DNA of 64,000 bases from assembly GCA_902806575.1 (NCBI GenBank), contig CADCXD010000010.1, forward strand, positions 310,001 to 374,000, in the 5' to 3' direction. Under the pieces are notes generated by a model. The model saw nothing but the letters and a program-made list of their open reading frames with translations, made no database searches and was not told the origin of the DNA. A program made the position numbers and the translations under genes. This DNA is from Jackrogersella multiformis. Its lineage: Eukaryota > Ascomycota > Sordariomycetes > Xylariales > Hypoxylaceae. Shown one piece after another: positions 23,933-34,181 of the stretch (position 1 is the stretch's first letter; every line of letters begins with the position of its first letter).

Positions 23933-25312
23933 ATGCCCAAGACCAACGCGCATCTGCGCAGCTCTCGTCGCGCCCCTTCGCTGAGAGATAGCGATATTGA
24001 TCATGAAATCAGTATCATTGACCACACCGCGCCGGACGAAGAGCCTAGAACTGTTACCCCTGATACAGGCAACACCATTGACCATATCAATTCAACCCAA
24101 CCCCTAATCCCCCCCGACAGTCGGGCTCCGTCAGCACAGCCTCCTGAAGCAGAGGACGAGCAACCGAAAACAAATGCCGATACCGAGCCAGGCCCCTCCG
24201 TCGAGCAGGACACATCACAATCTTCTGCGAAGGGTGCTGAGAGTTCCGTGACAGGAAAGGAACCTGCTGTGAAAGAAAATGGCATTGGAAACAGCTATAA
24301 CAGCGATAAGCGCCGTAAACGACCGTTCAAAGATCGCGAATCGGCCATAGACATATTATACGAGAACGAGCGTGGCGGGTTCCTCTGTGGTATCCCACTA
24401 TTCTCATCTGCAGCATTGGGGAATCTAGATCCTCCACCTTGGACCAACTTTGTGCACAAGCCCAGCCCCACTGACATATACACTGCTCAAGTGCCTGATC
24501 CGAGCTGGGAGTGGGCTTGGCCCGAGTGGCACATAAATCATGACGAAACTATCCAGACCGATAGTGACGGCTGGGAATATTCATTTATGTTTTCTAAGAA
24601 ATTCTCGTGGCACGGGCCTAAGTGGTACAGTTCATTCGTGCGGAGGAGGACGTGGATCAGAAGGCGGATAAAAAATGGTCTTGGCTACCTAGCAAACGAC
24701 CCGCACATGATGAACCCCGATTACTTCGTAGTCGGTCCTGCAAAGAAGAAGGCAGATCGGGCGAGCATTGATCAGCTAGCAGCCCGCACATCTCAAGAGA
24801 CTTCTCGGAGATCTCGAGATACAAGGCGAGAGGACGAAGATGAGGACGAAGTCAAGAGGGATCTAACAACTGTTGATGACCTAATGCCGGTTCTAAGGAG
24901 GTCGCGTATAGACCGAGAAAGGCTCGAGGCTATGGAGAACTACATCGAGCATTGTGCAGACGACCTGCAGCAATTGCAGGATTATATGCACGAGATCATG
25001 TCTCTATTTGTATTCCAGGCAACCCGGAAGCTACTTCTAGCCCGACTCATACAGCTTCATGATGACCAGGTAGACAAAGAAGACAAAGGGAAATCAGCCA
25101 TGACGGAACTAAAGGCGGGAAACCTAGCCGAGGCCATCAAGCATGCGGACGAAGAGGTCCGGAGATTGGAGTACTGGAGCGATATCAAAGGCATGGCGGA
25201 GAGCGGCCAGTCTAGGGGCGCTGTGGATTGCGATGAAGGCTGGGATCGGGGTTGGGAAGGGCTCGATAACAGCGGCCCCAAGGGTGTCAAGGATCAGAGC
25301 GAGCTTCCATAA
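23933..25312 (+). CDS. DysF-domain (peroxin/dysferlin-type) protein, Spo73/Mug65-like
   Basis: Single exon of 459 residues starting at the ATG in AACTATGCCC. Residues 1-140 are disordered and acidic/Ser/Pro-rich. A conserved domain follows: GFLCGIPLFSSAALGNLDPPPW at about 150-172, the DysF-N-like WEWAWPEWHINHDE...DGWEYSFMF at about 191-222, and DysF-C-like WHGPKWYSSFVRRRTWIRRR at about 226-246, with the repeated Trp-Arg pairs diagnostic of dysferlin/peroxin domains. The C-terminal half is helical, charged and rich in Glu, Asp and Arg. No transmembrane segment is seen, unlike Pex30/31/32 peroxins, which points to the soluble Spo73 / S. pombe Mug65 type. Those proteins act in prospore-membrane formation and meiosis; that role here is inferred from the family. 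Confidence 0.82.
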   Translation: MPKTNAHLRSSRRAPSLRDSDIDHEISIIDHTAPDEEPRTVTPDTGNTIDHINSTQPLIPPDSRAPSAQPPEAEDEQPKTNADTEPGPSVEQDTSQSSAKGAESSVTGKEPAVKENGIGNSYNSDKRRKRPFKDRESAIDILYENERGGFLCGIPLFSSAALGNLDPPPWTNFVHKPSPTDIYTAQVPDPSWEWAWPEWHINHDETIQTDSDGWEYSFMFSKKFSWHGPKWYSSFVRRRTWIRRRIKNGLGYLANDPHMMNPDYFVVGPAKKKADRASIDQLAARTSQETSRRSRDTRREDEDEDEVKRDLTTVDDLMPVLRRSRIDRERLEAMENYIEHCADDLQQLQDYMHEIMSLFVFQATRKLLLARLIQLHDDQVDKEDKGKSAMTELKAGNLAEAIKHADEEVRRLEYWSDIKGMAESGQSRGAVDCDEGWDRGWEGLDNSGPKGVKDQSELP

Positions 25313-26198
25313 CGGGTCTTTTCTATTTGAGCACGATACATACTACGGCGTTACGCATAGGGTCCGGGAACAAAAGTCTTTTGGGATAACACTAGAACGG
25401 CGTTACTCGGACGGGCAGAAGATAATGTCGTGTTACGTGATATAAAAAAATATTTCTGACAACCATAGACCAGCGGATTTCCTACTAGGTACCTATTCGC
25501 GGTGTCCATGCGGCTTATTAATCCGTAGAAATCAGCCCGCTGACCTACCTCGTAGCGGATCCCATAGTGTTCTTATGAATGGCCAGGCCGAGAACATCGC
25601 GGATACGACCATAAGCGGTCATCGACTTTTTTTCGAGCCACATCGCGAGCCCAAAACAAACAAAAAGGAAGAAAAGAAGGGTAAAAATAGATAGATCTGC
25701 TAGGTAGCTCTGCTCCGCCGAGTCTCGAGGCTTTCAATTCTCGGCTGCCGTGCTTCAATATTGTGGCGAAAAATTGGTCGGTGGCGTTCGGTGATTACGC
25801 GGTTTTTGGGGATTTTACAGCTCGCTCGGTGCTGCCCTGCAGCTGGCGTGGCTGCGGCTGCGAGAAGCGAGGGATTATTTACAGGTAACTAACTAGGTTA
25901 CCTTGGTACGCATCGAGGTCTGGACTTGTTGTCGAAGATAATGATACCTAGTATTAAGTATGACGGGTGCGAGGAAGAGGAGGAAACGGTCAGGGGTTTG
26001 TGAAGTACATACATACCTACATACCTAGGTACCATACCAGGACCCGTGTTTACTTCCTTATGAAGTGTCGATGGCGTATAATAACTCCCCAGGCCTTGGG
26101 CCATCTCTCCATCTCCTACTCCTGAAGAACTAAGTAGTAGGTAATACCTATACCAAACACCCAGGTTTCTAAGACACGACATATTACCCGAACTCACG
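25313..26198. promoter_or_regulatory. Intergenic, 0.9 kb, tandem genes
   Basis: The 3' flank of the DysF gene and the promoter of the hemerythrin-like gene. A TACATACATACCTACATACCTAGGTACC block lies near 26008-26035 (short TACC/TACA repeats with a CCTAGG palindrome). No gene seen. Confidence 0.5.
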
Positions 26199-27570
26199 AT
26201 GATCCTCACGAGGACGAGAACGAGCATCGACTCCATACTAGGCGCCGGGCCTTCCCACTCCCCTTCCCCTTCCCCTTCCAAACCCCTTTCCCTCCGCGAT
26301 ACCCGTCCGCCGCTCGACAGCAAGGGGAAGGGCAAAGCCGCGCCTCGCAAGCCCAAGCCATGGGCCGACGAGCCCTGGCCGCTCATCGAGGTTCCGTCGA
26401 GGACTCAGCGCGTATGTCTTTCGTCCCCTTTCTTATCCACCTGAACCAAGGTACCCTCTCACAAAACAGCATCTCCAACATACTAACATACTAACACACC
26501 GCTGACAACCCCAGATCACCCACCCATCCCACTACATCGCCTCCGAGCTGGCGCACACGCATAACGCGATGCTGCGCGGGCTCAACGCCCTGTACCTGCA
26601 GGCGGCGCGCGTCTCGCGCGACCCGGACCCCGCCGACTTCCTGTTCCTGGCCCGCGTGTGGAGCGGCTGGGTGCTGGACTACCACGTCCTGAAGGAGAAC
26701 GTCATGGTGCCGGGTTTCGAGGCGGCGCTGGGGTTGGAGGCGGGGAGTTTGGGAAGGGTGGGGATGGGTGGTAGGGGGGTAGGAGGAAGTGAAGGGGGAA
26801 GTGAAAGGGGGAGAGGCAGGAGTGGTGATGGGGGCAGTAGGAGTGGCGAGGAGGGGATTATAGATAGGTATCATAGCGAAGGAGATAGACACAGAGAACA
26901 CGAGGGAAACAGGAGGGACACATCAAAGACCGTTCGGGACATCTCAACTCTCCTCCAAAACGTGCACTCCTACGCCGACGAGACACACGCCCAGCCATCG
27001 ACCTACTCCCCGTATATCCTGCAGACGCTCCTCGCGTCCCTCGCGTCGAAGCTGGTCCCGCATCTGCACGGGCAGGTCGCGGTCCTGATGCACATGCATG
27101 AGCTCTGCTCCTCCCCGGACCCCTCGTCGCCCTCTTCTTCGTCCCGCCACCCGACGCCCTCTCCGTCGTCGGCGGCATCCTTATCTCCATCTCCATCTCC
27201 GTCCGCGTCCGTGTCTCTATCCCCATCACCAACACCAACACCAACACCAGCACCCTCAACACCCTTAACACCCTCCGCCGCACCACCCAAATCCAAATCC
27301 AAACCCGCACCCAACCCAACAACCCCCGCAGCAAACCTAACCCAGGTCTTCCTCGCGGCCGAAGCAGCCTTCAGCAGCAAGAGCGACCAATACACGATAG
27401 CGCCGATGACGGTTCGCCTGCGCGAGGCATCGCACGGCGGCCGGCGGCTGTCCGTGCCGGCCGTGCACGCCGTTGCCGACCGGCTGTCCCCGCGGCACGC
27501 CGGGGCGTGGCGCTTCCTGCCCTGCGACGTGTGGGGGCGGCGGAGGGAGCTGGAGTTTGTTGGGGAGTGA
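26199..27570 (+). CDS. Hemerythrin-like (HHE) domain protein
   Basis: Two exons, 26199-26411 and 26515-27570, give 422 residues; the 103-bp intron has GTATGT and CCCCAG ends and keeps phase zero. After a Pro/Ser/Lys-rich leader, the second exon starts an HHE-type helical bundle: HTHNAMLRGLNALYLQA (His85, His87), then a helix with the HxxxE pair His128/Glu132 in DYHVLKENVMVPGFE. Later helices carry HSYADETHAQ and LVPHLHGQV with further His. This order is that of fungal hemerythrin-like proteins, which bind a di-iron centre or act in iron, oxygen or redox handling. The actual ligand set cannot be proved here. Two low-complexity insertions interrupt the bundle: a Gly/Ser/Arg tract (26760-26850) and a Ser/Pro/Thr tract (27110-27320), so the protein is roughly twice the family's usual length. 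A missed intron within these tracts is possible. Confidence 0.7.
27180..27320 (+). repeat. Low-complexity Ser/Pro/Thr-coding repeat
   Basis: Short degenerate hexamer repeats of the types TCTCCA and ACCAAC encode Ser-Pro and Thr-Pro runs inside the hemerythrin-like gene. The frame stays open through the tract. Confidence 0.75.
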
Positions 27571-28671
27571 GGTGTGGGTGGTGGATGGTGGAGGGGCGAA
27601 GCGGAAAGAGGGGGGAAGGCAAAAGTGTTAGTATGGGAGAAGTACTTAAGTATAAAATAGACTGTTGGTATGTACTTAATATATAGATACTGCAAGTATT
27701 ACAAAAGCAAATTCTAGAGACCAAGGGAGAGAAAACAGGGAGAAAGGGGTCAGGGGAAAGAGGGGCAAGGTTATAGATAATTCATCTTATATAGGTACCT
27801 TCCTAGCCTAGGTACCTGGAGCTGCCCTGGTAAATATATTACAAGTTATAATAGACAAGTACACGAAATATCAATTCAGAATTCTATAACTACGTATAGG
27901 GACTTCTCCTGATAATGGTCACCGCTGTATGATACACCCATACCTCCTGTTTAAACACTCCAAGATACTCAAAAGCACTTATCACTTATAAAAGCAAGAA
28001 TGCCTTTCCAACAAGGGATGCCAGCCAATAAACAGAAACAATAGGTACATTTATTCCTATTGAGCAAGGACGTTTGTCATGTCCATATTTACCATTTACC
28101 ATTTACCATCTTTCCGTACAAGCCAGACAAAGCCGACATCAATTACCCCTATCCACCTCCTATCCTAGGCAAGAAGTAATCAGTTGTTCAGAGTTGTGCT
28201 TCATACCCCCTTAACTTACCCTGGTAAATCATGCCATAAAAGCTAAAAAGACACTTCATGTTCAAGGTGTGGCTCTATGATGACATAGGATAATATGCTT
28301 GCCCAAGATGGTGAATAACCTTTGCACGAGTACCATGCCAATACACCAGTAATTTTCTGTACTGACCTTTTTACATTAGCCAAGTATACCCCTATTCAAC
28401 CCAAATCTACAAAGTTCAGACATTATGCAAGAGGGGAGACATTAACGTCTCCAACGCCTCTGCTATACCCCCTACCTACCTAGACATCTAGGTAAATAAC
28501 AAGTCACGATTCACCTAAAGCCATACTTTAGGTAGGTATGTTTCACAATTCTTCATTACGGTATCTATCATGCAAGTCATGCAGTCATCCATCCATCTAA
28601 TCACATCCCACATCCCATCCCCTCAACCTAGTGCCCAAACCTAACTCAGTCCTATCCTACCTACCACTACT
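27571..28671. terminator. Intergenic between convergent genes, 1.1 kb
   Basis: The 3' flanks of the hemerythrin-like gene (+) and DUG1 (-). Contains three ATTTACC copies near 28087-28109 and CCTAGG near 27808. No gene or RNA seen. Confidence 0.5.
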
Positions 28672-30416
28672 CTACACCTTCGGCTCCTCCGCAACATAGT
28701 GCAGATACGCGCCCAAGAGCTTGATGCCCTCGATGTAGTTCTTCTTGTCCAGCTTCTCGTTGATCGAGTGGGCGCCGTCCGTGGAACTGCCCATGGGCAA
28801 TAGCAAGACGTTCTTGCCGGTCGCCTGTTCAAACGTCAGGGTTACGGGGATGCTATGTCGACATGTTAGCTCGAGAACTATTGCGCTTGTCCAGTTCCCT
28901 AGTAATTATATATGGCAATAGAAAGAAAGATAGAGACGCAGAGATAAGCTTACCTTCCACCCTCACGCGTGAAGTCCGGCTCGACACCCCAGACGCGCTC
29001 GACGGCCTTTCCGGCGGCGCGGAAGTTCCAGTGGTTGGGGCTGGCGACCCACCACTTGCCGGTGTGCTGGGCGAACACCCTCAAGGTGTTCTTGCTGCCG
29101 AGCTTGGCGAACACATCCTTGACGTACTTGTACACCAGCTCGTTGGTCTGCTCGATCTCCATGTTGGGCACCGTGCGGATGGAGAACTTGCCGGTCACCT
29201 TGGCGGGGATGACAGTCTTAGCACCAGGTGCTGAGAAGGCCCCCTCAACACCGTGCACCGAAAGCGAAGGGTATCGCCAGCGTGCCATCAATGTCGCCTT
29301 CTTGTCTTCGAAAATAGTGGTCTTGGATCCGAGTGATTCATGCAATGTCTCCATGGTGAAGGCGATGTTGTCGTAGAGTGACTCCTCGTCCTTAGTAACC
29401 GGAGCTACCTGGTCCATGATGCCAGGAATTTGGATCTTGCCATCCGTGTCGACTAGGCTACCTAGCACGCGCACTAGATCCGTCATGGGCTCCTGCGCTG
29501 TGCCGCCGAAGACACCGCTGTGAAGATCGGCACCGGGGCCAGATATCTCGACGCTGTAATAGTTACATCCCCGGAGACCGTACGTCAGACACGGCTTCTC
29601 GGTGCCTAGCCAGTAGTTGTCGCTGATGCAGACAGCCTCGGCATCAGCGAAGTAGCCCTTGCCCTCCTTCTCGATGAGCTCGTCTAGTCCTTCGGAGCCG
29701 TACTCTTCCATACCCTCGAAGCACATCAGCAGGTTGACAGGGAAATCGACGCCAGCCTTCTGGTGAGCCTCAATGGCGTTAAGCCATCCCAGGACGGGAC
29801 CCTTGTCGTCGGTACTACCACGTCCAAACATGCGTCCGTCTTCACCAACGCTCAAAGTGAATGGTTCGGTGTTCCAGCCATCGGTCTTCTCGGCGGGCTG
29901 CACGTCGTAATGTCCATAGACAAGAATGGTGCGCTTGCTCTTGTCACTACCATATCGAGAAAGGATGACAGGCGGGAGGTCGAGCGCGGGGTTGTCGGGT
30001 TGCTTGCCGAGGGGTCGAAGCTCAACGCTGGCGCCTAGGGCCTTGAGCTCGTCCGCTAGGAAGTGGGCCATGCGGACGACATCTGGTCGGCGGGCAGCAT
30101 CTGACGAGACTGAAGGGATAGCAACAGCCTTACTGAGGCGGTCGATGAAGTGTTGCGAGAGGGTGTCGACTTGGGCAAAGTAGCCGTCGAGTTGAGGTGC
30201 CATCTTGCGGGACTGATATTCTCGAATGGTGGGAGTCAGATAAGTTCTTGTCCCGAGGGAATGTGTGGGGGTGGTGGTGGTGGTAGTGGTAATAGTATGT
30301 GAAAAGGGAAGAAGAGTCGGTCTTATATTTGTCAGGTAAGACAACGAAGCTGTGGTTTTGAGAAGCTTCAGTGGACTTGGACTTGATAAGAGTCGCGTGA
30401 GAACGGTGCGGGGCAT
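28672..30416 (-). CDS. DUG1: M20 metallopeptidase, Cys-Gly dipeptidase Dug1
   Basis: Two exons, 30416-28954 and 28852-28672, give 547 residues from the first ATG or 476 from the internal ATG at 30203 (MAPQLDGYF); yeast Dug1 has about 480, so the internal start fits the classical enzyme. Dug1 hydrolyses Cys-Gly and, with partners, takes part in glutathione degradation in the cytosol. Numbered from the internal start, metal and catalytic motifs are GHYDVQP (His98, Asp100), RGSTDDKG (Asp132), EGMEEYGSEG (Glu166/167), SDNYW (Asp195). The final exon supplies GSSTDGAHSINEK with the last His ligand. The 101-bp intron (GTAAGC, ATAG) restores the family block TREGGSIPVTLTFE. The 71-residue extension is rich in Leu, Ser, Thr and Arg, with an acidic-free start and a Thr run: it looks like a mitochondrial presequence and may give a second isoform. 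Confidence 0.93.
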
Positions 30417-30981
30417 TTGGAGTGCTGAGTGTGTTGGAGGAGGGGCGAATGGAAGACGAGATATTGCGAGCTTCGCAGCTGCCCGTTCTGTAATTTAAGG
30501 TCTTTTTTTAACCGTGCCCTGTATTAAATATAGAAGGTACCTAACAGCAATGCAATACCTTTTACCTGGTAAAGAGCGGCTACCGATGGCTTTGAAATTG
30601 TTATGTTATCCACATCACCCACTTTATAGTATACGGCAGATACCGTACAAATGTATGTGGGTATAGGGCTACGTATCTACCAGGCACATGCAAGTAGTTA
30701 CCTAAGAATAACTCAAGTTATGGCAATACTAACACCAAGATTCGACTCACTATAAGAAGAGTAAGGCAAGGCTTGATTGTTCTAGTAGAAGAAATCTTCG
30801 AGTTGACTCTATTCTCTAGTCTAGGTATGCTGCTTTTGTCTAATATATAAGTACTATACAGGTCATCATAATGTACACCCAAACCCCTATCATGCTGGTA
30901 TAATATGTACAAATGTCTTCATGGTCTTCCGCCAACTACACAAGGACCCCTCAGACATCCCTTTGGATGATAAATCATCTC
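30417..30981. promoter_or_regulatory. Intergenic between PPR gene and DUG1
   Basis: About 565 bp between tandem minus-strand genes: the 3' flank of the PPR-like gene and the promoter of DUG1. AT-rich blocks near 30835-30860. Nothing else seen. Confidence 0.5.
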
Positions 30982-33252
30982 TTAGGAGCTGGATTCGAGC
31001 TGGGACGAGATATTAACCTCCCCAGACGCCTCCTCTTCCGGCTTCGAAATGCTGGTTTCATGCTGACCATACCTCCGAATAGGAAGGTCGGGCTCCAATG
31101 GTATATCCACCACAAACGCCTCTTTCGTCGTTATCGTTCCGGATTCTTTTAGGCATTGGTGTATCTTAACGTCCATGGCCATCGCTTCCCTGAGCTTGGT
31201 GCCAAAGCTGGCAGCCGGCCTCATCCTCTTTGCCTGCTCCATATATTTAGATATCATATGCCGTGCCTCGAGGTCGTCTGGATGGGATGCTCGCATCTCT
31301 GCTAGTTCTGCTTGTCCGAATATGACGTCCTCCCAGGTCTTCAAGAAGCCACTCCTATTGCTCGGATTCAGCTCTTGCTTGAGCAGTTTCGTAAGAGTGT
31401 ATCGCATCTTAGAGGTTGTCAGGCGCGCAAGGACGGCATATCGCCATATCACCCGAAGCATATTGGGGTAGCGCCTCTTCCAAGCTGCTCGGAATAACAC
31501 ATGGTAGGTGGTAGCATCTGGCTTCAGTTGGGGCCAACTGGAGCACATTGACTGAACTATTTCTGTCAGCTGTGCAAAGCCGTTCGCATGGGTCAGCATC
31601 GTGTTCAGCGTGACCGCATCAGGAAAAGTGCTTCGAGTAAAATGGACCAGGTCTAATAAAACGTTGCAAGCCTTTAGCCGGTCATGTTTACCAAGAATAT
31701 CCAACATGCAGTTGAGGGTAAATGTGTCCAGCCATCCGTATCCGTACTTCTTGTTCTGCTCTTCCACAAATGCTCGCATGTCGATTGTCGGTCTAACAGG
31801 TATCGCTGAAGTTTCGCGTTCCAGGTCGATCGTCGCCATGCGTCTGCCTACTGCGCGGAGGATCATAGGGTTACGGTCCAGCCCCTTGGTTTGTAGTTTC
31901 GCCACAATGTAGCGCTTGATGATCGGGCTCTGTATCATGTCCATGAATGCGATCCAAGCACGGCTTTGTGGTAGGTGACCGCTCCAGACCATTGATTTTA
32001 GTATCCTGCTGAAGCCGTCGAGATCTTTAGCCTTCGAGGCGCTGACGAGAAATATATTCCACATTTCAGCGTCCAAAGGCATGCCTAGCGAATTCACCTG
32101 ATTAAAAATCAACCAGGATGTCTGACGAAATCTACTACCCCTGGACTCGATGAAGTTTACAGCTATCTTCATGGCAGACACGGAAATTGCTGGCTTGATG
32201 TCCTCTGAGGTGAATAGCTTTACGAGCAGGGCAATGACAGTTTCTTGATGGTTGGGGAAGTTCGGGTATAGTGATCGGGCTAGATGAGTCGGGAGCTGTC
32301 CATAAACCAATGCGGCAACGTATTTCTCGAAGGAAATTTTGGTCCATTCTGTAGGAGGGATGATTTCATCAGCTCGCTTGAATAATAGGTAAGGCCTGTA
32401 CTCTGTAGAGTTGGATAATGATGCCCGTACAGTCATCGTCTGGTCGCCGACTGCGACCTCTCCGCTACTTGAAAGCCGAATCTTCGGGCTCATTTCTCTT
32501 TTCCACGCATCCAACATCAATTGTTCCCAGCCTGGCAAGACTATCCTAACGGCAGTGATCTTCCTGACTACCCCAATGATATCTTGAAGGGACTTTTGGA
32601 TCGACTCTTCGGAGCCGGATAAACTGAACATCAAGGCATCGTCTGTGCGAGGGCCTCTTTTGGTCTGAACGAGGCGGGTTTCGTTCCTTCGGCAGATCTG
32701 AACAAGGTGCGTGTCCGGTTCCGAGAGCAGCTGTTGGGCTTCCTCTGCCACATCCTTCCCTATGATAACCCAATAATTGAATGTTTCGTCAACGTTACGT
32801 GTATTCCGTAACATGAAGTTAAAGGTCCACCGTAGAGTAGTCGCGGGTTTCTCAGAGACTTGAAGCGAGATATCGTGCACGTGCTGTATCGCGACTCGTC
32901 TTCTATGCTTGCGCAAGCTGCTGAACGACTTGCGCTTGTTGCTATGTCGAACTGGTCGCTTCACAAGTGCGGGCTCCTTCGGTGGCAAACGGCGACCCTT
33001 CTTGACTATTTGTCTATGCAATGCCCTGATCAGAGAAGAATCGGTTCTACCATTCGAAGGCTGGTCCGTCGGGAGGTTTTTTGCGGGAGAAGTTTTTATC
33101 TCTTTCGCAGGAGTGGAAAACCATTGTCGGGGGTTCGACCGGTTGAAGAACAACAATGGATTGTACTGCTCCCTGGGAATCGGGGAGAGCCTTCCCACAC
33201 GAGGGGTGAAAATTATTCGAGCCCTCCATAATGATTTGATCCCCAGGGACAT
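30982..33252 (-). CDS. Mitochondrial pentatricopeptide-repeat-like protein
   Basis: Single exon of 756 residues from the ATG of MSLGIKSLWRARIIF. The first 60 residues are basic, hydroxylated and poor in acids, as in a mitochondrial presequence; a Lys/Arg-rich stretch follows at about residues 70-125. The middle and C-terminal parts are alpha-helical with degenerate PPR units, the clearest being YGYGWLDTFTLNCMLDILGKHDRLKACNVL, FPDAVTLNTMLTHANGF and LKPDATTYHVLFRAAWKRRYP, each with the D-x-x-T-[LY]-x-x-[ML] core of PPR helix A. PPR proteins bind organellar RNA and act in mitochondrial mRNA maturation or translation; the target here is unknown. Fungal relatives are usually left as hypothetical proteins. 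The CIA84-type complex I assembly factor is a similar-looking alternative. Codon use and uninterrupted length make it a definite gene. Confidence 0.85.
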   Translation of the reverse strand: MSLGIKSLWRARIIFTPRVGRLSPIPREQYNPLLFFNRSNPRQWFSTPAKEIKTSPAKNLPTDQPSNGRTDSSLIRALHRQIVKKGRRLPPKEPALVKRPVRHSNKRKSFSSLRKHRRRVAIQHVHDISLQVSEKPATTLRWTFNFMLRNTRNVDETFNYWVIIGKDVAEEAQQLLSEPDTHLVQICRRNETRLVQTKRGPRTDDALMFSLSGSEESIQKSLQDIIGVVRKITAVRIVLPGWEQLMLDAWKREMSPKIRLSSSGEVAVGDQTMTVRASLSNSTEYRPYLLFKRADEIIPPTEWTKISFEKYVAALVYGQLPTHLARSLYPNFPNHQETVIALLVKLFTSEDIKPAISVSAMKIAVNFIESRGSRFRQTSWLIFNQVNSLGMPLDAEMWNIFLVSASKAKDLDGFSRILKSMVWSGHLPQSRAWIAFMDMIQSPIIKRYIVAKLQTKGLDRNPMILRAVGRRMATIDLERETSAIPVRPTIDMRAFVEEQNKKYGYGWLDTFTLNCMLDILGKHDRLKACNVLLDLVHFTRSTFPDAVTLNTMLTHANGFAQLTEIVQSMCSSWPQLKPDATTYHVLFRAAWKRRYPNMLRVIWRYAVLARLTTSKMRYTLTKLLKQELNPSNRSGFLKTWEDVIFGQAELAEMRASHPDDLEARHMISKYMEQAKRMRPAASFGTKLREAMAMDVKIHQCLKESGTITTKEAFVVDIPLEPDLPIRRYGQHETSISKPEEEASGEVNISSQLESSS

Positions 33253-34181
33253 TAGCTATAAATGTCGCATTCTCTGCAATGTTGAGTTTGGTCCCTTCGA
33301 CAGGGTTCGTGATAGAGTAACGGCTCAGCAAATTTTAGAGCCTATCTCGGAACATTACACAGTAATCGATTAGATAAAAATAAATTGAAATTTAGGTGGA
33401 ACCCGGTGCAAGCCGGTGGTGCGGCCCTTCTTAATCCGACTCATAGTCTTAGGTCATCCCGATCCTAACAAGGCTCATTCAGCATGATATTAGGTAATCG
33501 GAATAACATTACATAGGTAATTTTGTAGTGTAAGTGCCTAGCAAGGACAACGAATAAAAAACATTATCAGAACATTCAAAACATTTAGAACATTTAAAAA
33601 AAAACATTTAGCTAATTCCACGTTCACAAAAAACCCGATCACGAAAAAAAGGGCAATAACCACATGTCCTTTGTTGGCATTAATGCATTTTCGTCAACTT
33701 GCTACTTCTGCACTCTTTAAAGAAGAAGAAAAAAACAAACATAAAAACGATGCATGCGTAAGTGTTCGGGCGGGGTTTTATAGCATACAGAACACTCTCC
33801 AGCTACAGAGATCTCAGAAGTGCCATGATGCAGTTCGTCAAGAAGGTCCTTCCAAGCCTTCATCGTAATGTTGCAAAGATGTGGGTAAGCTCCAATGGTC
33901 GTATCGCATGTCTCAAACAAAGTCTCTGCTATGTCAATCTCCCAGCCAGGGAGAATATCCGTCGTACCGCATCACCTACTCCCCTTTCCATTCCAGTAAT
34001 CCCCTCGTGTGCCAAGTAAACCAAACTCTCTTCGTTGCTCTGTCGTAAGTCACCTTAATCATTCCGAGGGCGTGGGGGGGAGGGGGGGATGAATCCTAAC
34101 AATCAGCAGGCGGTGAACGGAGTTGAAATGCCCAACGGTACGGTTCTGAAAATATCCTGCCTAGTAAAAGCTGCGCGCTAA
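33253..34181. promoter_or_regulatory. Intergenic, 0.9 kb
   Basis: The promoter of the PPR-like gene and the 3' flank of PTC2. A-rich and ACATTTA-repeated segment near 33560-33660 and a G-rich block near 34070-34090. Short open frames on both strands look accidental. Confidence 0.5.

Noticed and set aside
26858..27695. Antisense open frames opposite the hemerythrin-like gene
   Set aside because: Low-complexity and GC-driven, without any domain; the plus strand has the HHE motifs.
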